In this document: in pieces, positions 1 through 7,153 of the stretch
Position numbering within the stretch: the stretch's first letter is position 1
Layout: the number at the start of each line of letters is the position of its first letter
Source of the DNA: DASRVA01 sp050732935
GTDB lineage: Bacteria; Gemmatimonadota; Gemmatimonadetes; JACCXV01; JAHWKZ01
Direction of reading: 5' to 3'
Assembly (NCBI GenBank): GCA_050732935.1
Contig: JBOHRW010000077.1
Location: forward strand, 1 to 57,006
Length of the DNA stretch: 57,006 bases
Notes under the pieces: generated by a model
Database searches by the model: none
What the model was told of the DNA's origin: nothing
The model's input: the letters and a program-made list of their open reading frames with translations, nothing else
Made by a program: the position numbers and the translations under genes

Positions 1-43
1 CCTTGTAGCAGTTGCCGGAGGCGGGGTAGTCGTAGAGGCGCAC
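1..43 (-). CDS. Glutathione S-transferase-like N-terminus, cut by window edge
   Basis: Only the first 14 codons lie in the window; the gene runs leftward out of it. From a GTG at 43-41 the frame reads VRLYDYPASGNCYK, which matches the start of the thioredoxin-fold domain of many bacterial glutathione S-transferases (LYDxxxSGNCYKVRL pattern). A purine-rich AAGGAG lies just upstream of the GTG, only about three bases away, so the start is plausible but not certain. What lies beyond position 1 cannot be judged. The upstream side abuts a pile of unrelated gene fragments, so this may be the intact boundary of the neighbouring locus. Confidence 0.5.
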   Translation of the reverse strand, partial: MRLYDYPASGNCYK

Positions 44-70
44 GGCTCCTTCTTCGACGTGTTCGCGGTC

Positions 71-127
71 GAGCGCGACCTCTACGGCGACGGCGTCAAC
101 GTGGCGGCCCGACTCCAAGCGGCTTGC
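71..127 (+). pseudogene. Class III adenylate/guanylate cyclase fragment
   Basis: The frame at 71-127 reads VERDLYGDGVNVAARLQA, the hallmark helix of class III nucleotide cyclase catalytic domains (DxYGxxVNxAARL). Upstream the same frame runs over the antisense of the GST start, with no cyclase features, and downstream it hits a TGA at 168-170 after unrelated residues. Only about 19 residues of a domain that is normally about 180 remain, so this is a relic and not a gene. Its 3' boundary meets a DUF5674 relic on the other strand. Confidence 0.6.
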
Positions 128-128
128 G

Positions 129-250
129 CAGCTCCCCGCCGATCGCCATGACACGGCGACCACATGCACGACGCCCTTCACCATGTCGCCGAATTGCTCT
201 TCGGCGAGCGTCGACAGGTAGGAACGGCGGATCTTTTCTCGAACGATCTG
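129..250 (-). pseudogene. DUF5674 family fragment, frameshifted
   Basis: Read leftward from 250 the frame gives QIVREKIRRSYLSTLAEEQ, then FGDMVKGVVHV; after a one-base slip near 155-166 it continues RRVMAIGGEL. The order 'AEEQFGDMVK.VVD.ERR.MAIGGEL' is the N-terminal signature I recognise from DUF5674 proteins. No start codon is found before the in-frame stop upstream, and the C-terminal half is missing because the cyclase relic begins there. Broken by both frameshift and truncation. The function of DUF5674 is unknown. Confidence 0.55.
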
Positions 251-381
251 GGCTGTATCGGACCCACGAGACCTCTGGTTCAAGAAGCGAGGTAATTGCC
301 ATAATGAGACGCAAAATGGCAGAACCAGATCCATAATGCGATGACCGGGAGGAGGGTCGCAATCGCCTCTCGTCTCGGATG

Positions 382-472
382 CTACACTCCGCAGTCGCTC
401 CTCAGTCCGAGGCTTTCCGCGATCTCCGCCCACGAGAAGGCGGCGATGTTGCCGTCGTTGTGGATGGCGTAG
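382..472 (-). pseudogene. Unidentified C-terminal coding remnant
   Basis: On the minus strand a clean coding-like stretch reads YAIHNDGNIAAFSWAEIAES and continues LGLRSDCGV to a TAG at 384-382. Composition and hydrophobic pattern look like the C-terminus of a real protein, but I do not recognise the family. It ends abruptly at about 472 where a methylmalonate-semialdehyde dehydrogenase tail starts on the other strand, so it has no N-terminus here. Positions 251-381 between this and the DUF5674 relic hold nothing I can identify. Confidence 0.25.
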
Positions 473-607
473 AAGGCGCCGCTGTTCGGCGACGCCCACG
501 TGCGCGGGATGGAAGGGGTGAAGTTCTACACGCGCGGCAAGGTGGTCACGGCGCGGTGGCCCGCCCCACAGCAGCGGGAAAAGGATCTCGGCTTCCCGAC
601 CGTGTGA
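473..607 (+). pseudogene. Methylmalonate-semialdehyde dehydrogenase C-terminal remnant
   Basis: The open frame from 473, just after an in-frame TAG at 470, to a TGA at 605-607 encodes LFGDAHVRGMEGVKFYTRGK followed by VVTARWPAP. This is the C-terminal signature of CoA-acylating (methyl)malonate-semialdehyde dehydrogenases (FFGDxHxxGxxGVxFYTxxKxVTxRW). The preceding roughly 450 residues, including the catalytic Cys, are absent and there is no start codon, so it is dead. The family could have closed the pyrimidine/beta-alanine pathway encoded at 15.5-28.3 kb, which uses a different aldehyde dehydrogenase; whether the two facts are linked is speculation. Confidence 0.6.
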
Positions 608-641
608 TAGGCGGATCGGGTGGGGACGGGGAGGTCTCGGC

Positions 642-1520
642 TCACGCCGTGGCCGGTTTGGGCCCGTCCCATGGCGGTGCGGTGCCCAGCCAGGCCACGA
701 GAGCGAGAAGCGCGGTGACCCCGAAGACCGACAGAAGGAGTGCCGCGGCGGCCGTGGCGGGCGACGGCTCGGTGATCCCGCGGCCGGAACCCGACTGCAG
801 GGCGATCGCGGCGCAGGCCGCCAGCCAGGCCATCCCGGCCAGGTGCACCCGGCGCTGCGCGGCCGCTTCCGGCGCATCCGCCCAGCTCAGGAGCAGCGCG
901 ACGAGGGGAACCGCCTGGAGCCCGTGGAACCCGACAGCGTGCAGAAACAGGAGGTTGCCCGCTTCCGGAACGTGCCGTCCCTCCGTCACCAGGCTCATCC
1001 AGATCCCGACCCCGAAGGCGACGAGGCTGGCCGCCGCCCCGTATCGCACCGCCACCGTGACCGGGCCGGGCTCGGCACGGTAATATTTTACGGCCAGGAC
1101 GATGAAGCAGACCATGATGCCGAGGGCGGTGAGGAAGAAGGTCCCGCCGGCCGCCTGGTCGAGCGGCCCCGCCACCTCGGAGAAGCGGGGATCCAGCCCG
1201 CGGAAAGCCTGCAGGGTCTCGATTCCGTACGAGTAGAGCGTCAAGACGATCAGGAACCCTCCCCACACCCGCCGGCCTCGGGGCGTCCAGCTCACTCCCG
1301 GAGCGAGGACGGCGAGCGTCAGGATGAACACCCCCACGGCGCCGTCGAAGCTCGCCGTCTCGAGCAGGTTCCCTTCCGGCGGAATCGCGGCGCCCCGGAC
1401 CAGCGCCGCCGCTGTGCACAGCCCCCCCAGCAGCAGACCCAGCAGCCCCAGGGTTGTGAGATCGGACGATCGGGCGAGCCGGGCAGCGAGGCCTCTCACG
1501 AGGAACTTGAGTCGCGTCAT
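642..1520 (-). CDS. Polytopic membrane protein of unknown function
   Basis: A 292-residue protein with about eight hydrophobic segments, hence an inner-membrane protein. The ATG at 1520 (MTRLKFLV) is chosen because GGAG directly precedes it and the further upstream 33 residues are not membrane-like; the Shine-Dalgarno spacing is very short, so the start is uncertain. Short conserved-looking motifs include LLFLHAVGFHGLQAVPLVA near residue 190, with histidines inside a membrane segment, and VKYYRAEP at a cytoplasmic loop. No enzyme or transporter family is recognised. It is divergent from the VOC gene at 1679 and shares about 160 bases of intergenic DNA with it. Confidence 0.65.
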   Translation of the reverse strand: MTRLKFLVRGLAARLARSSDLTTLGLLGLLLGGLCTAAALVRGAAIPPEGNLLETASFDGAVGVFILTLAVLAPGVSWTPRGRRVWGGFLIVLTLYSYGIETLQAFRGLDPRFSEVAGPLDQAAGGTFFLTALGIMVCFIVLAVKYYRAEPGPVTVAVRYGAAASLVAFGVGIWMSLVTEGRHVPEAGNLLFLHAVGFHGLQAVPLVALLLSWADAPEAAAQRRVHLAGMAWLAACAAIALQSGSGRGITEPSPATAAAALLLSVFGVTALLALVAWLGTAPPWDGPKPATA

Positions 1521-1678
1521 CTCCAATTTCCCCTGATCCCGCACGAGCCATCGTGGTGAAGCAACGCTTAAGATGGTCGAAGGACGCGGGCCGACAAGAG
1601 CCGCCCCGGCCGCGCTCATGAGGGAACCGCCCGTACTTTGACCCGTCCGCCACGAACAAGCCCCGCAGGGAGGCCGCC

Positions 1679-2074
1679 ATGCTCGCGATCGAAACGCTCC
1701 ATCACGTCAGCCTCACGGTGACCGACCTCGAGCGCGCGAAGCGCTTCTACGGCGGGGTGCTGGGTCTCGAGGAGCTGGAGCGGCCGCCCTTCGATTTTCC
1801 GGGCGCATGGTACGCGCTTGGCGACCGGCAGCTCCACCTGATCGTCCACACCACGCCGCGGAGCCTGCGCGGGACGACGGAAATCGAATCCCGCGAGGGG
1901 CACTTCGCGGTGCGCGTGCGCAATTATGACGAGACCCTGGCGCACCTGCTCGCCGAGGGTGTGGCGCTGAAGGACAGCCCCCTGAACGCCACCCCCTGGG
2001 CACAGATCTACGTCACCGATCCCGACGGGAACGTGATCGAGCTGAACGTCGAGCGGTCGGAGCGGCACCCGTAG
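1679..2074 (+). CDS. VOC/glyoxalase-fold metalloprotein
   Basis: 131 residues, the length of a single vicinal-oxygen-chelate domain with two beta-alpha-beta-beta-beta repeats. The N-terminus LHHVSLTVTDLERAKRFYGG carries the usual metal-ligand His, and the end YVTDPDGNVIELNVE carries the usual metal-ligand Glu. Such proteins include lactoylglutathione lyases, fosfomycin-resistance thiol transferases and ring-cleaving dioxygenases; this one has no feature that picks among them. GGGAGG lies a few bases upstream of the ATG. It stands alone, 100 bases before the RuBisCO-like operon. Confidence 0.75.
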   Translation: MLAIETLHHVSLTVTDLERAKRFYGGVLGLEELERPPFDFPGAWYALGDRQLHLIVHTTPRSLRGTTEIESREGHFAVRVRNYDETLAHLLAEGVALKDSPLNATPWAQIYVTDPDGNVIELNVERSERHP

Positions 2075-2175
2075 TCGACCCCTCGAGAAGAGGAACCGGT
2101 TGACGAGAGGCTGAGCGTGAGACGCCGCAGCCCCCGGGACGGCTGGCCGAGGGCGCCGCGTCCCGATAGTGTCCG

Positions 2176-3333
2176 ATGGTGGACGTCGTGAGGGCCATCT
2201 ACCGGATCCGCGCGGACGAATCGGTCGAAGAGCGGGCCAAGGCGCTGGCCCTCGAGCAGACGGCCGAGCTGCCCGCGGACGCTCTCGTCGGAGAGGCCGC
2301 CCGGAAGGGGCTCGTGGGCCGGGTCGTGGCGGTCGAACGCGATCCCGAGGCGGGTCATCGGGTCACGATCGAGTATCCCGCGGCGGCCGCGGCCGACGAC
2401 CCGGCGCAGCTCCTCAACCTGCTCTTCGGAAACGCCTCCCTTCAGGACGACGTCGAGCTCCTCGACGCCCAGCTCCCCGATACGCTGCGCGAGCTCCTGG
2501 GAGGCCCGGGGCACGGGATCCAGGGCATCCGCTCGGCGGTCGGGGCGGGGGACCGTCCGCTCGCCTGCGCGGCGCTCAAGCCGATGGGCCTCGGACCCGA
2601 GGCGCTCGGCCGGATCTGCTCGACGCTCGCGGAGGCCGGAATCGACGTGATCAAGGATGACCATGGCTTGGCCGATGCCGGCTACTGCCCGCTCGAGGCC
2701 CGGATGGAGGCGTGCCTGTCGGCCGTCGAGCGAGTCTCCGACGCGACCGGCCGTCGAGCGGTCTACGCGCCCAACCTGATCGGTTCGCCCGCCGCGCTGG
2801 CCCGCCAGCTCGAGACCGCGGAGCGGCTGGGCGCGGGAGCGGTCCTGGTCGCACCGCTGGTCGTGGGACTTCCCGCCTTCCACGAGCTCGCGCAGCAGTC
2901 GCCGGTCCCGATCGTGGCCCACCCCGCGCTCAGCGGGGGATCCCGCATCGCCACACCACTCCTCCTCGGCACCCTCTTCCGGCTGTACGGAGCGGACGCG
3001 GTCGTCTTCCCGCACGCCGGAGGACGCTTCCCGTTCGACGAGACGTTGTGCCGTGATCTGGCGGATCGGCTTCGGCGGCCAGGGGAGGGGATCCGCCCGG
3101 CGCTTCCCGTGCCGGCCGGCGGGATTAGCGTCGAGCGGGTCCGGGAGATGATCGGTTTCTACGGGAGTGAGGTCATGCTCCTCGTCGGGGGCACACTCTA
3201 TCGCGCGGGCGAGCTCCTCGGCGAGCGGGCGCGCGAGTTCGTGGAGCGCGTACGCGGCGGCCCGGATGCGGTGGAGACGTCGGGCGAGGCCGTGCGGCGG
3301 CCTCGCGAACGCCGGTCTGGAGCCGGTCGATGA
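2176..3333 (+). CDS. RuBisCO-like protein (form IV type)
   Basis: 385 residues, somewhat shorter than true RuBisCO large subunits. A large-subunit-like barrel is visible: ALKPMGLGPE (K135 at the place of spinach K175), GIDVIKDDHGLAD (K160 at the carbamylated K201, D162 at D203, but H163 at E204), VAHPALSGG around H249, and a PAGGIS phosphate loop near residue 315. The KDDH in place of KDDE and the missing loop-6 features argue against CO2 fixation and for a sulfur- or sugar-phosphate isomerase/decarboxylase-type role. It overlaps the next cupin gene by ATGA. In Rhodospirillum rubrum an RLP acts on methylthioribulose phosphate and a cupin acts next; oxo-isoapionate phosphate decarboxylation is an alternative RLP role. 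Confidence 0.8.
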   Translation: MVDVVRAIYRIRADESVEERAKALALEQTAELPADALVGEAARKGLVGRVVAVERDPEAGHRVTIEYPAAAAADDPAQLLNLLFGNASLQDDVELLDAQLPDTLRELLGGPGHGIQGIRSAVGAGDRPLACAALKPMGLGPEALGRICSTLAEAGIDVIKDDHGLADAGYCPLEARMEACLSAVERVSDATGRRAVYAPNLIGSPAALARQLETAERLGAGAVLVAPLVVGLPAFHELAQQSPVPIVAHPALSGGSRIATPLLLGTLFRLYGADAVVFPHAGGRFPFDETLCRDLADRLRRPGEGIRPALPVPAGGISVERVREMIGFYGSEVMLLVGGTLYRAGELLGERAREFVERVRGGPDAVETSGEAVRRPRERRSGAGR

Positions 3334-3773
3334 GCGGTCCGGTCCGTTCCGGCTCGGACGGTCGCTGGGAGGGCGTCCGGGTCGAGCCCTACAAGGAGGA
3401 AGGGAACACCTTCCGCGACGTGACCCGTCAGCTCCTTTTCGGTCGCGCGGAGGGGCTGGCGTCTGATCTCCGCTATTTCGAGGTCGGTCCGGGCGGTCAC
3501 ACGACGCTCGAGCGCCACGAGCACGCCCACGCGGTCATCGTCATGTGGGGCCGGGGGCGTGTTCTGGTGGATCCCGAGATCCGCGAGATCCGGCCGTACG
3601 ACCTCGTCCAAGTCCCCTCGATGACGTGGCACCAGTTCCGGGCCGCGGCGGGGAGGCCGCTCGGCTTCCTGTGCGTGGCCGACGCCAGCCGCGATCGGCC
3701 GCGGCAGCCGAGCCGCGCGGAGCTGGAGGAGCTCCGGCGCCGCCCGGACGTGGCCGATTTCATCCGCGTATAG
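3330..3773 (+). CDS. Cupin-domain protein paired with RuBisCO-like protein
   Basis: 147 residues holding one cupin barrel. The first metal motif reads HTTLERHEHAHAVIVMWGRG (H-x-H-x-H type ligands around residues 58-66) and the second motif contains MTWHQFRA, supplying the last His. Start ATG overlaps the RLP stop (ATGA), which implies translational coupling. Known precedent: the R. rubrum methylthioxylulose-5-phosphate methylsulfurylase is a cupin encoded beside an RLP. Identity with that enzyme here is inference; a regulatory or isomerase cupin is equally possible from sequence alone. Confidence 0.7.
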   Translation: MSGPVRSGSDGRWEGVRVEPYKEEGNTFRDVTRQLLFGRAEGLASDLRYFEVGPGGHTTLERHEHAHAVIVMWGRGRVLVDPEIREIRPYDLVQVPSMTWHQFRAAAGRPLGFLCVADASRDRPRQPSRAELEELRRRPDVADFIRV

Positions 3774-3779
3774 TGGCCC

Positions 3780-4520
3780 ATGGCGCGCATCGGACCCATC
3801 GGAGCCGCCATGGCCTGCGCACTCGCCGCGGGCTGCGGGAACCGAGGGGGAACGGTCACCGTCCTTGCTGCAGCGTCGCTGACCGAGGCGTTCGGCGAGC
3901 TGGGCGAAGAGCTCGAGCGGCGGGACCCGGGCCTGACCGTGAGGTTCAGCTTTGCCGCCAGCTCGACCCTGGCGGCGCAGGTCGCCGAGGGGGCGCCGGG
4001 CGACGTGCTCGCGACCGCCGACATGCGGACGATGCGAATCGTGCAGGAGGCCGGGGCCGTGGCCGGTGAGCCCGTCGTCTTCGCCCAGAACACGCTGGTG
4101 ATCGCGGTGCCCGCGGGGAACCCCGCCGGCGTTTCGTCGCTCGCCGACCTCGCTCATCCCGAAGTCCTGGTCGCCCTCTGCTCGCGGCGGGTCCCCTGCG
4201 GCGCCGCCGCCCAGGCTGCGCTGCGCGCAGCGGGGCTGTCGGTCACGCCGGTGACCTGGGAGCGGGACGTGAAAGCGGTTCTCACCAAGGTCATGCTGGG
4301 AGAGGTCGACGCGGGGCTCGTCTATGCGACCGATGCCCAGGCCGCGGGTGATCGGGTGAGGTCGTTCGCGTTCCCCGAGGCGGGGGCGGCGGTCAACGTC
4401 TATCCGATAGCGATCCTGCGCGATGCCCCCAGCCCGCGCGCGGCGCGGGCTTTCGTGGACCTGGTTCTCTCGGACACCGGGCGGAGGGTCCTGACGGACG
4501 CGGGCTTCGAGGTGCCGTGA
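3780..4520 (+). CDS. modA: Molybdate ABC transporter substrate-binding lipoprotein
   Basis: 246 residues with a lipoprotein signal peptide ending in the lipobox LAAGC near residue 19. The mature protein opens with VTVLAAASLTEAF, the oxyanion-binding start of ModA, and contains SSTLAAQVAEGAPGDVLATA, VALCSRRVPCGAA and a YPIAILRDAPSPRAA near the end, all ModA-typical. It would bind molybdate or tungstate outside the inner membrane. It begins six bases after the cupin gene, followed by permease and ATPase genes, so the whole set 2176-6419 looks like one transcript. Confidence 0.9.
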   Translation: MARIGPIGAAMACALAAGCGNRGGTVTVLAAASLTEAFGELGEELERRDPGLTVRFSFAASSTLAAQVAEGAPGDVLATADMRTMRIVQEAGAVAGEPVVFAQNTLVIAVPAGNPAGVSSLADLAHPEVLVALCSRRVPCGAAAQAALRAAGLSVTPVTWERDVKAVLTKVMLGEVDAGLVYATDAQAAGDRVRSFAFPEAGAAVNVYPIAILRDAPSPRAARAFVDLVLSDTGRRVLTDAGFEVP

Positions 4521-4542
4521 GACGCCCGCGCGCTCCCGAGGC

Positions 4543-5361
4543 ATGGTGACCCGTCGCGAGGCAGTAGGCCGGTCGTCGGGGGCGGGCGTGCCGCTGGCAC
4601 TCCTCGTTCCTTCGATCGTCGGGCTCCTGTTCCTCCTCGCCCCTATCGCGGCGCTCGTCGTTCGCGTGCCCTGGTCGGAGTTGCCGGCACGCCTGGCTGA
4701 CCCGCTCGTTCTCGAAGCGCTCCAGCTGTCGCTCGTCACCTCGACCCTCGCGACCGCGCTCTCGCTGGTGCTCGGCGTTCCGCTCGCATGGATCCTGGCC
4801 CGGTCCGAGATCCGCGGCCGCGTCGTCGTCCGCGCGCTGGTGACCCTGCCGCTCGTGCTGCCGCCGGTTGTGGGCGGCGTGGCGCTGCTCCTCCTCCTCG
4901 GGCGGCGCGGCCTCGTGGGCCGCTGGCTCCTGGCCTGCTGCGGGATCTCGCTCCCCTTTACCCCCGCCGCCGTCGTCCTGGCCGAGGCCTTCGTGGCGAT
5001 GCCGTTCCTCGTCTTGAGCGTCGAGGGGGCGCTGCGCTCGGCCGATCCACGCTACGAGGAGGCGGCGGCGACGCTCGGAGCCTCGCGGTGGACGGCTTTC
5101 CGGCGGATCACGCTGCCCCTCGTCGCTCCGGGAGTGGTCGCGGGCGCGGCGCTCTGCTGGGCGCGGGCGCTGGGCGAGTTCGGCGCGACGATCACCTTCG
5201 CGGGGAGCTTTCCCGGCGAAACCCAGACCCTGCCGCTGGCGGTCTACCTGGCGCTCGAAACGGATCCCGGTGCCGCCATCGTCCTGAGCCTCCTCCTGCT
5301 GGCGGTCTCATTGGCGGTCCTGGCCGGGCTCCGGGAGCGCTGGATCGCGGGCCGTGCGTGA
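4543..5361 (+). CDS. modB: Molybdate ABC transporter permease
   Basis: 272 residues, five to six membrane segments, standard length for ModB. The ABC-permease coupling motif (EAA loop) is visible as EEAAATLGASRWTAFRRITL, about 85 residues from the C-terminus, and the pattern ALGEFGATITFAGSFPGETQ is characteristic of ModB/CysW-type permeases. Its TGA overlaps the ATG of modC by one base (TGATG). It would form the inner-membrane channel with ModC. Confidence 0.9.
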   Translation: MVTRREAVGRSSGAGVPLALLVPSIVGLLFLLAPIAALVVRVPWSELPARLADPLVLEALQLSLVTSTLATALSLVLGVPLAWILARSEIRGRVVVRALVTLPLVLPPVVGGVALLLLLGRRGLVGRWLLACCGISLPFTPAAVVLAEAFVAMPFLVLSVEGALRSADPRYEEAAATLGASRWTAFRRITLPLVAPGVVAGAALCWARALGEFGATITFAGSFPGETQTLPLAVYLALETDPGAAIVLSLLLLAVSLAVLAGLRERWIAGRA

Positions 5362-6419
5362 TGCTGGACGCGCGGGTCGTCATCCGGAGGGGAGTCTTCG
5401 CGACCGACATTCCGCTGGCCGTGACCGCGGGCGAGGTGGTGTCGCTCCTCGGGCCGAACGGGGCCGGCAAGACGACGGTTCTGCGCGCCTTGGCCGGCCT
5501 GGTCGCGCTGGACGGCGGGCACGTGCGCCTGGATGGAGAGGCGCTCGAGGATCCGGCCGCGGGAGTCCGGGTTCCCGTCGAGCGCCGCCGCGTGGGCCTC
5601 GTCTTCCAGGACCACCTCTTGTTCCCCCATCTCTCGGCGCTCGAGAACGTCGCCTTCGGGCCGCGGTGCCGCGGCGTGCCACGCGCCGAGGCCCGCCGCC
5701 GCGCGACGGCATGGCTCGAGCGGCTGGGGCTCGCCGGGCTTGCGGAGCGTCGCCCGAGCCATCTCTCCGGCGGGGAGGCGCAGCGCGTGGCCCTGGCCCG
5801 GGCGCTGGCTGCGGAGCCGTCGCTGCTTCTCCTCGACGAGCCTCTGTCGGCGCTCGACGCGGCGGCCAGGCCGCACATTCGCTCCGAGCTGCGCCGCCAC
5901 CTTGCCGAGTACGGCGGGGCGACCGTCGTCGTGACCCACGACCCGGTCGAGGCGATGGTGCTCGCAACGCGTCTGGTCGTGATCGAGGCCGGGAAGGTCG
6001 TCCAGGAGGGGACCCCGCAGGAGGTTTCGCGTCACCCCCGCAGCGACTGGGTGGCCCGGCTCGTCGGGCTGAATCTGTTCCGAGGCCGGGCGGCGGGCGA
6101 CCACGTCGTCGTGGACGGGATGGAGGGTCCGGTTGCGATCGTTCCGGCCGAACGGGCCGGCGGGGACGTCTTCGTCGCGTTCCGACCCGACGCGGTGGCC
6201 CTGTACCCGTCGCCCCCCGAAGGCAGTCCGCGAAACGTCTGGGAAGCGGTCGTGGTCGGTCTGGACTCCCTCGGCCCCCGCGTGCGGGTCGAGCTGGGTG
6301 GAGCGCTGCCCATGGCCGCCGACGTAACACCTTCGGCCGTCGCCGGTCTGGGGCTCGAGCCGGGGAAGACCCTGTACGCCGCCGTGAAGGCTACCGAGGT
6401 TACGGTCTATTCTGCCTGA
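5361..6419 (+). CDS. modC: Molybdate ABC transporter ATP-binding protein with TOBE domain
   Basis: 352 residues. Walker A is GPNGAGKT near residue 34, the signature LSGGEAQRVALARAL follows, then Walker B LLLLDEPLSALD and the switch His in VTHDPVEA. Residues from about 230 on form a C-terminal TOBE-like oxyanion-sensing region (VVVGLDSLGPRVRVELGGAL), as in ModC. Overlaps modB by one base. The ATG at 5361 is chosen because the open frame upstream of it is an out-of-frame reading of modB. Powers molybdate import; the likely consumer of the molybdenum is not in this window. Confidence 0.9.
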   Translation: MLDARVVIRRGVFATDIPLAVTAGEVVSLLGPNGAGKTTVLRALAGLVALDGGHVRLDGEALEDPAAGVRVPVERRRVGLVFQDHLLFPHLSALENVAFGPRCRGVPRAEARRRATAWLERLGLAGLAERRPSHLSGGEAQRVALARALAAEPSLLLLDEPLSALDAAARPHIRSELRRHLAEYGGATVVVTHDPVEAMVLATRLVVIEAGKVVQEGTPQEVSRHPRSDWVARLVGLNLFRGRAAGDHVVVDGMEGPVAIVPAERAGGDVFVAFRPDAVALYPSPPEGSPRNVWEAVVVGLDSLGPRVRVELGGALPMAADVTPSAVAGLGLEPGKTLYAAVKATEVTVYSA

Positions 6420-6476
6420 GGCACGGCGGTGTTCGATCCCGTACGGCCGCGGCTTGATTCGCCCTGCAGTCTGAAA

Positions 6477-6492
6477 GTGATCTCGCGATCAC
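6477..6492. promoter_or_regulatory. Short palindrome upstream of Cys-rich protein
   Basis: GTGATC, four-base gap TCGC, then GATCAC: a 6-base perfect inverted repeat about 70 bases before the ATG of the Cys-rich protein gene. It could be an operator half-site pair or chance; no -35/-10 pair is obvious around it. Confidence 0.2.
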
Positions 6493-6559
6493 CGTATCCA
6501 CGGGGTCCCGGCGAGCGGCTCGGGACTCAGGATCGCGACGGCGGAAGGAGGCACGACCC

Positions 6560-6799
6560 ATGGCGAGCTGCGCCCATTGCGGCAACGAGTACGACAAGAC
6601 CTTTGAGATCGTCTGGCGGGACGGCCAGCGGCACACCTTCGACAGCTTCGAATGCGCCATCCAGACCCTGGCTCCCGCGTGCGAGACGTGCGGCTGCCGC
6701 ATCGTCGGACACGGGCTGGAGGCGAAGGGGGTCTATTACTGCTGCGATCACTGCGCCCGGAAGGCCGGTGTCGAGGAGCTGCGGGATCGCATGGACTAG
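6560..6799 (+). CDS. Small cysteine-rich zinc-ribbon/metallothionein-like protein
   Basis: 79 residues with nine cysteines: C4 and C7 (CAHC), C32 in FDSFEC, then C41, C44 and C46 (CETCGC), and C61, C62 and C65 (CCDHC). The spacing suggests two or more metal sites, in a TRASH- or metallothionein-like arrangement, and the sequence FDSFECAIQTLAP resembles a conserved family of small bacterial metal-binding proteins. Cytoplasmic, no signal peptide. AAGGAGG stands eight bases before the ATG. Single gene between modC and a pseudogene region; a metal-binding role is inferred from cysteines only. Confidence 0.7.
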   Translation: MASCAHCGNEYDKTFEIVWRDGQRHTFDSFECAIQTLAPACETCGCRIVGHGLEAKGVYYCCDHCARKAGVEELRDRMD

Positions 6800-6889
6800 C
6801 ATTAGGTAATCGGGGATCCGCCTGCATTCCGGTCTATGCGGTTGTCCCAGGACATCTGAGGGTTAGGGATGCCCGCGACACGCTGGGAG

Positions 6890-6912
6890 CGAGGCCTTTA
6901 GAGCGGGCCTCG
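6890..6912. repeat. 7-bp hairpin before truncated glycosyltransferase
   Basis: CGAGGCC, nine-base loop, GGCCTCG: a perfect 7-bp stem 40 bases before the GT2 start codon. No U-run follows, so it is not a clear terminator. The rest of 6800-6952 shows nothing else. Confidence 0.25.
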
Positions 6913-6952
6913 TCAGCCGCGCAAGCGCAGATTGGAATTTGAGGAGAGGGAC

Positions 6953-7153
6953 ATGAAGATTACCGTCATCGTTCCGGCATTGAACGAGGCGCAGTGTCTC
7001 CCTGGAACCCTCAAGGCTCTTCAGCGTCTCCCCGGAGACTTCGAGATCCTGGTCGTCGATGGAGGTAGCCAGGACGACACGGCCGGCGTCGTGCGGCAAC
7101 TGGGTCTCCCGGTTCTCACCGGACGGAGCGGTCGAGGGCCACAGATGAAGGCT
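6953..7153 (+). pseudogene. Family 2 glycosyltransferase, 3'-truncated
   Basis: From an ATG with GGAGAGG upstream, 67 residues read as the N-terminus of a GT2 glycosyltransferase of the rSAM/selenodomain-associated type: VIVPALNEAQCLPGTLKAL, ILVVDGGSQDDT (nucleotide-sugar binding) and GRGPQMKA. The matching family has about 220 residues with a DxD-type site next, but at about 7153 the coding sense ends and the other strand takes over as an FAD monooxygenase. The open frame continues only because it reads antisense. Almost certainly non-functional. Confidence 0.65.

Noticed and set aside
1679..2074. VOC protein as fosfomycin-resistance or glyoxalase I gene
   Set aside because: Only generic VOC features are visible, so no specific resistance or enzyme name was given.
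3198..4739. 513-codon open frame on the minus strand
   Set aside because: Antisense of the cupin/modA genes; arginine/serine-biased composition and no recognisable domain, typical shadow in GC-rich DNA.
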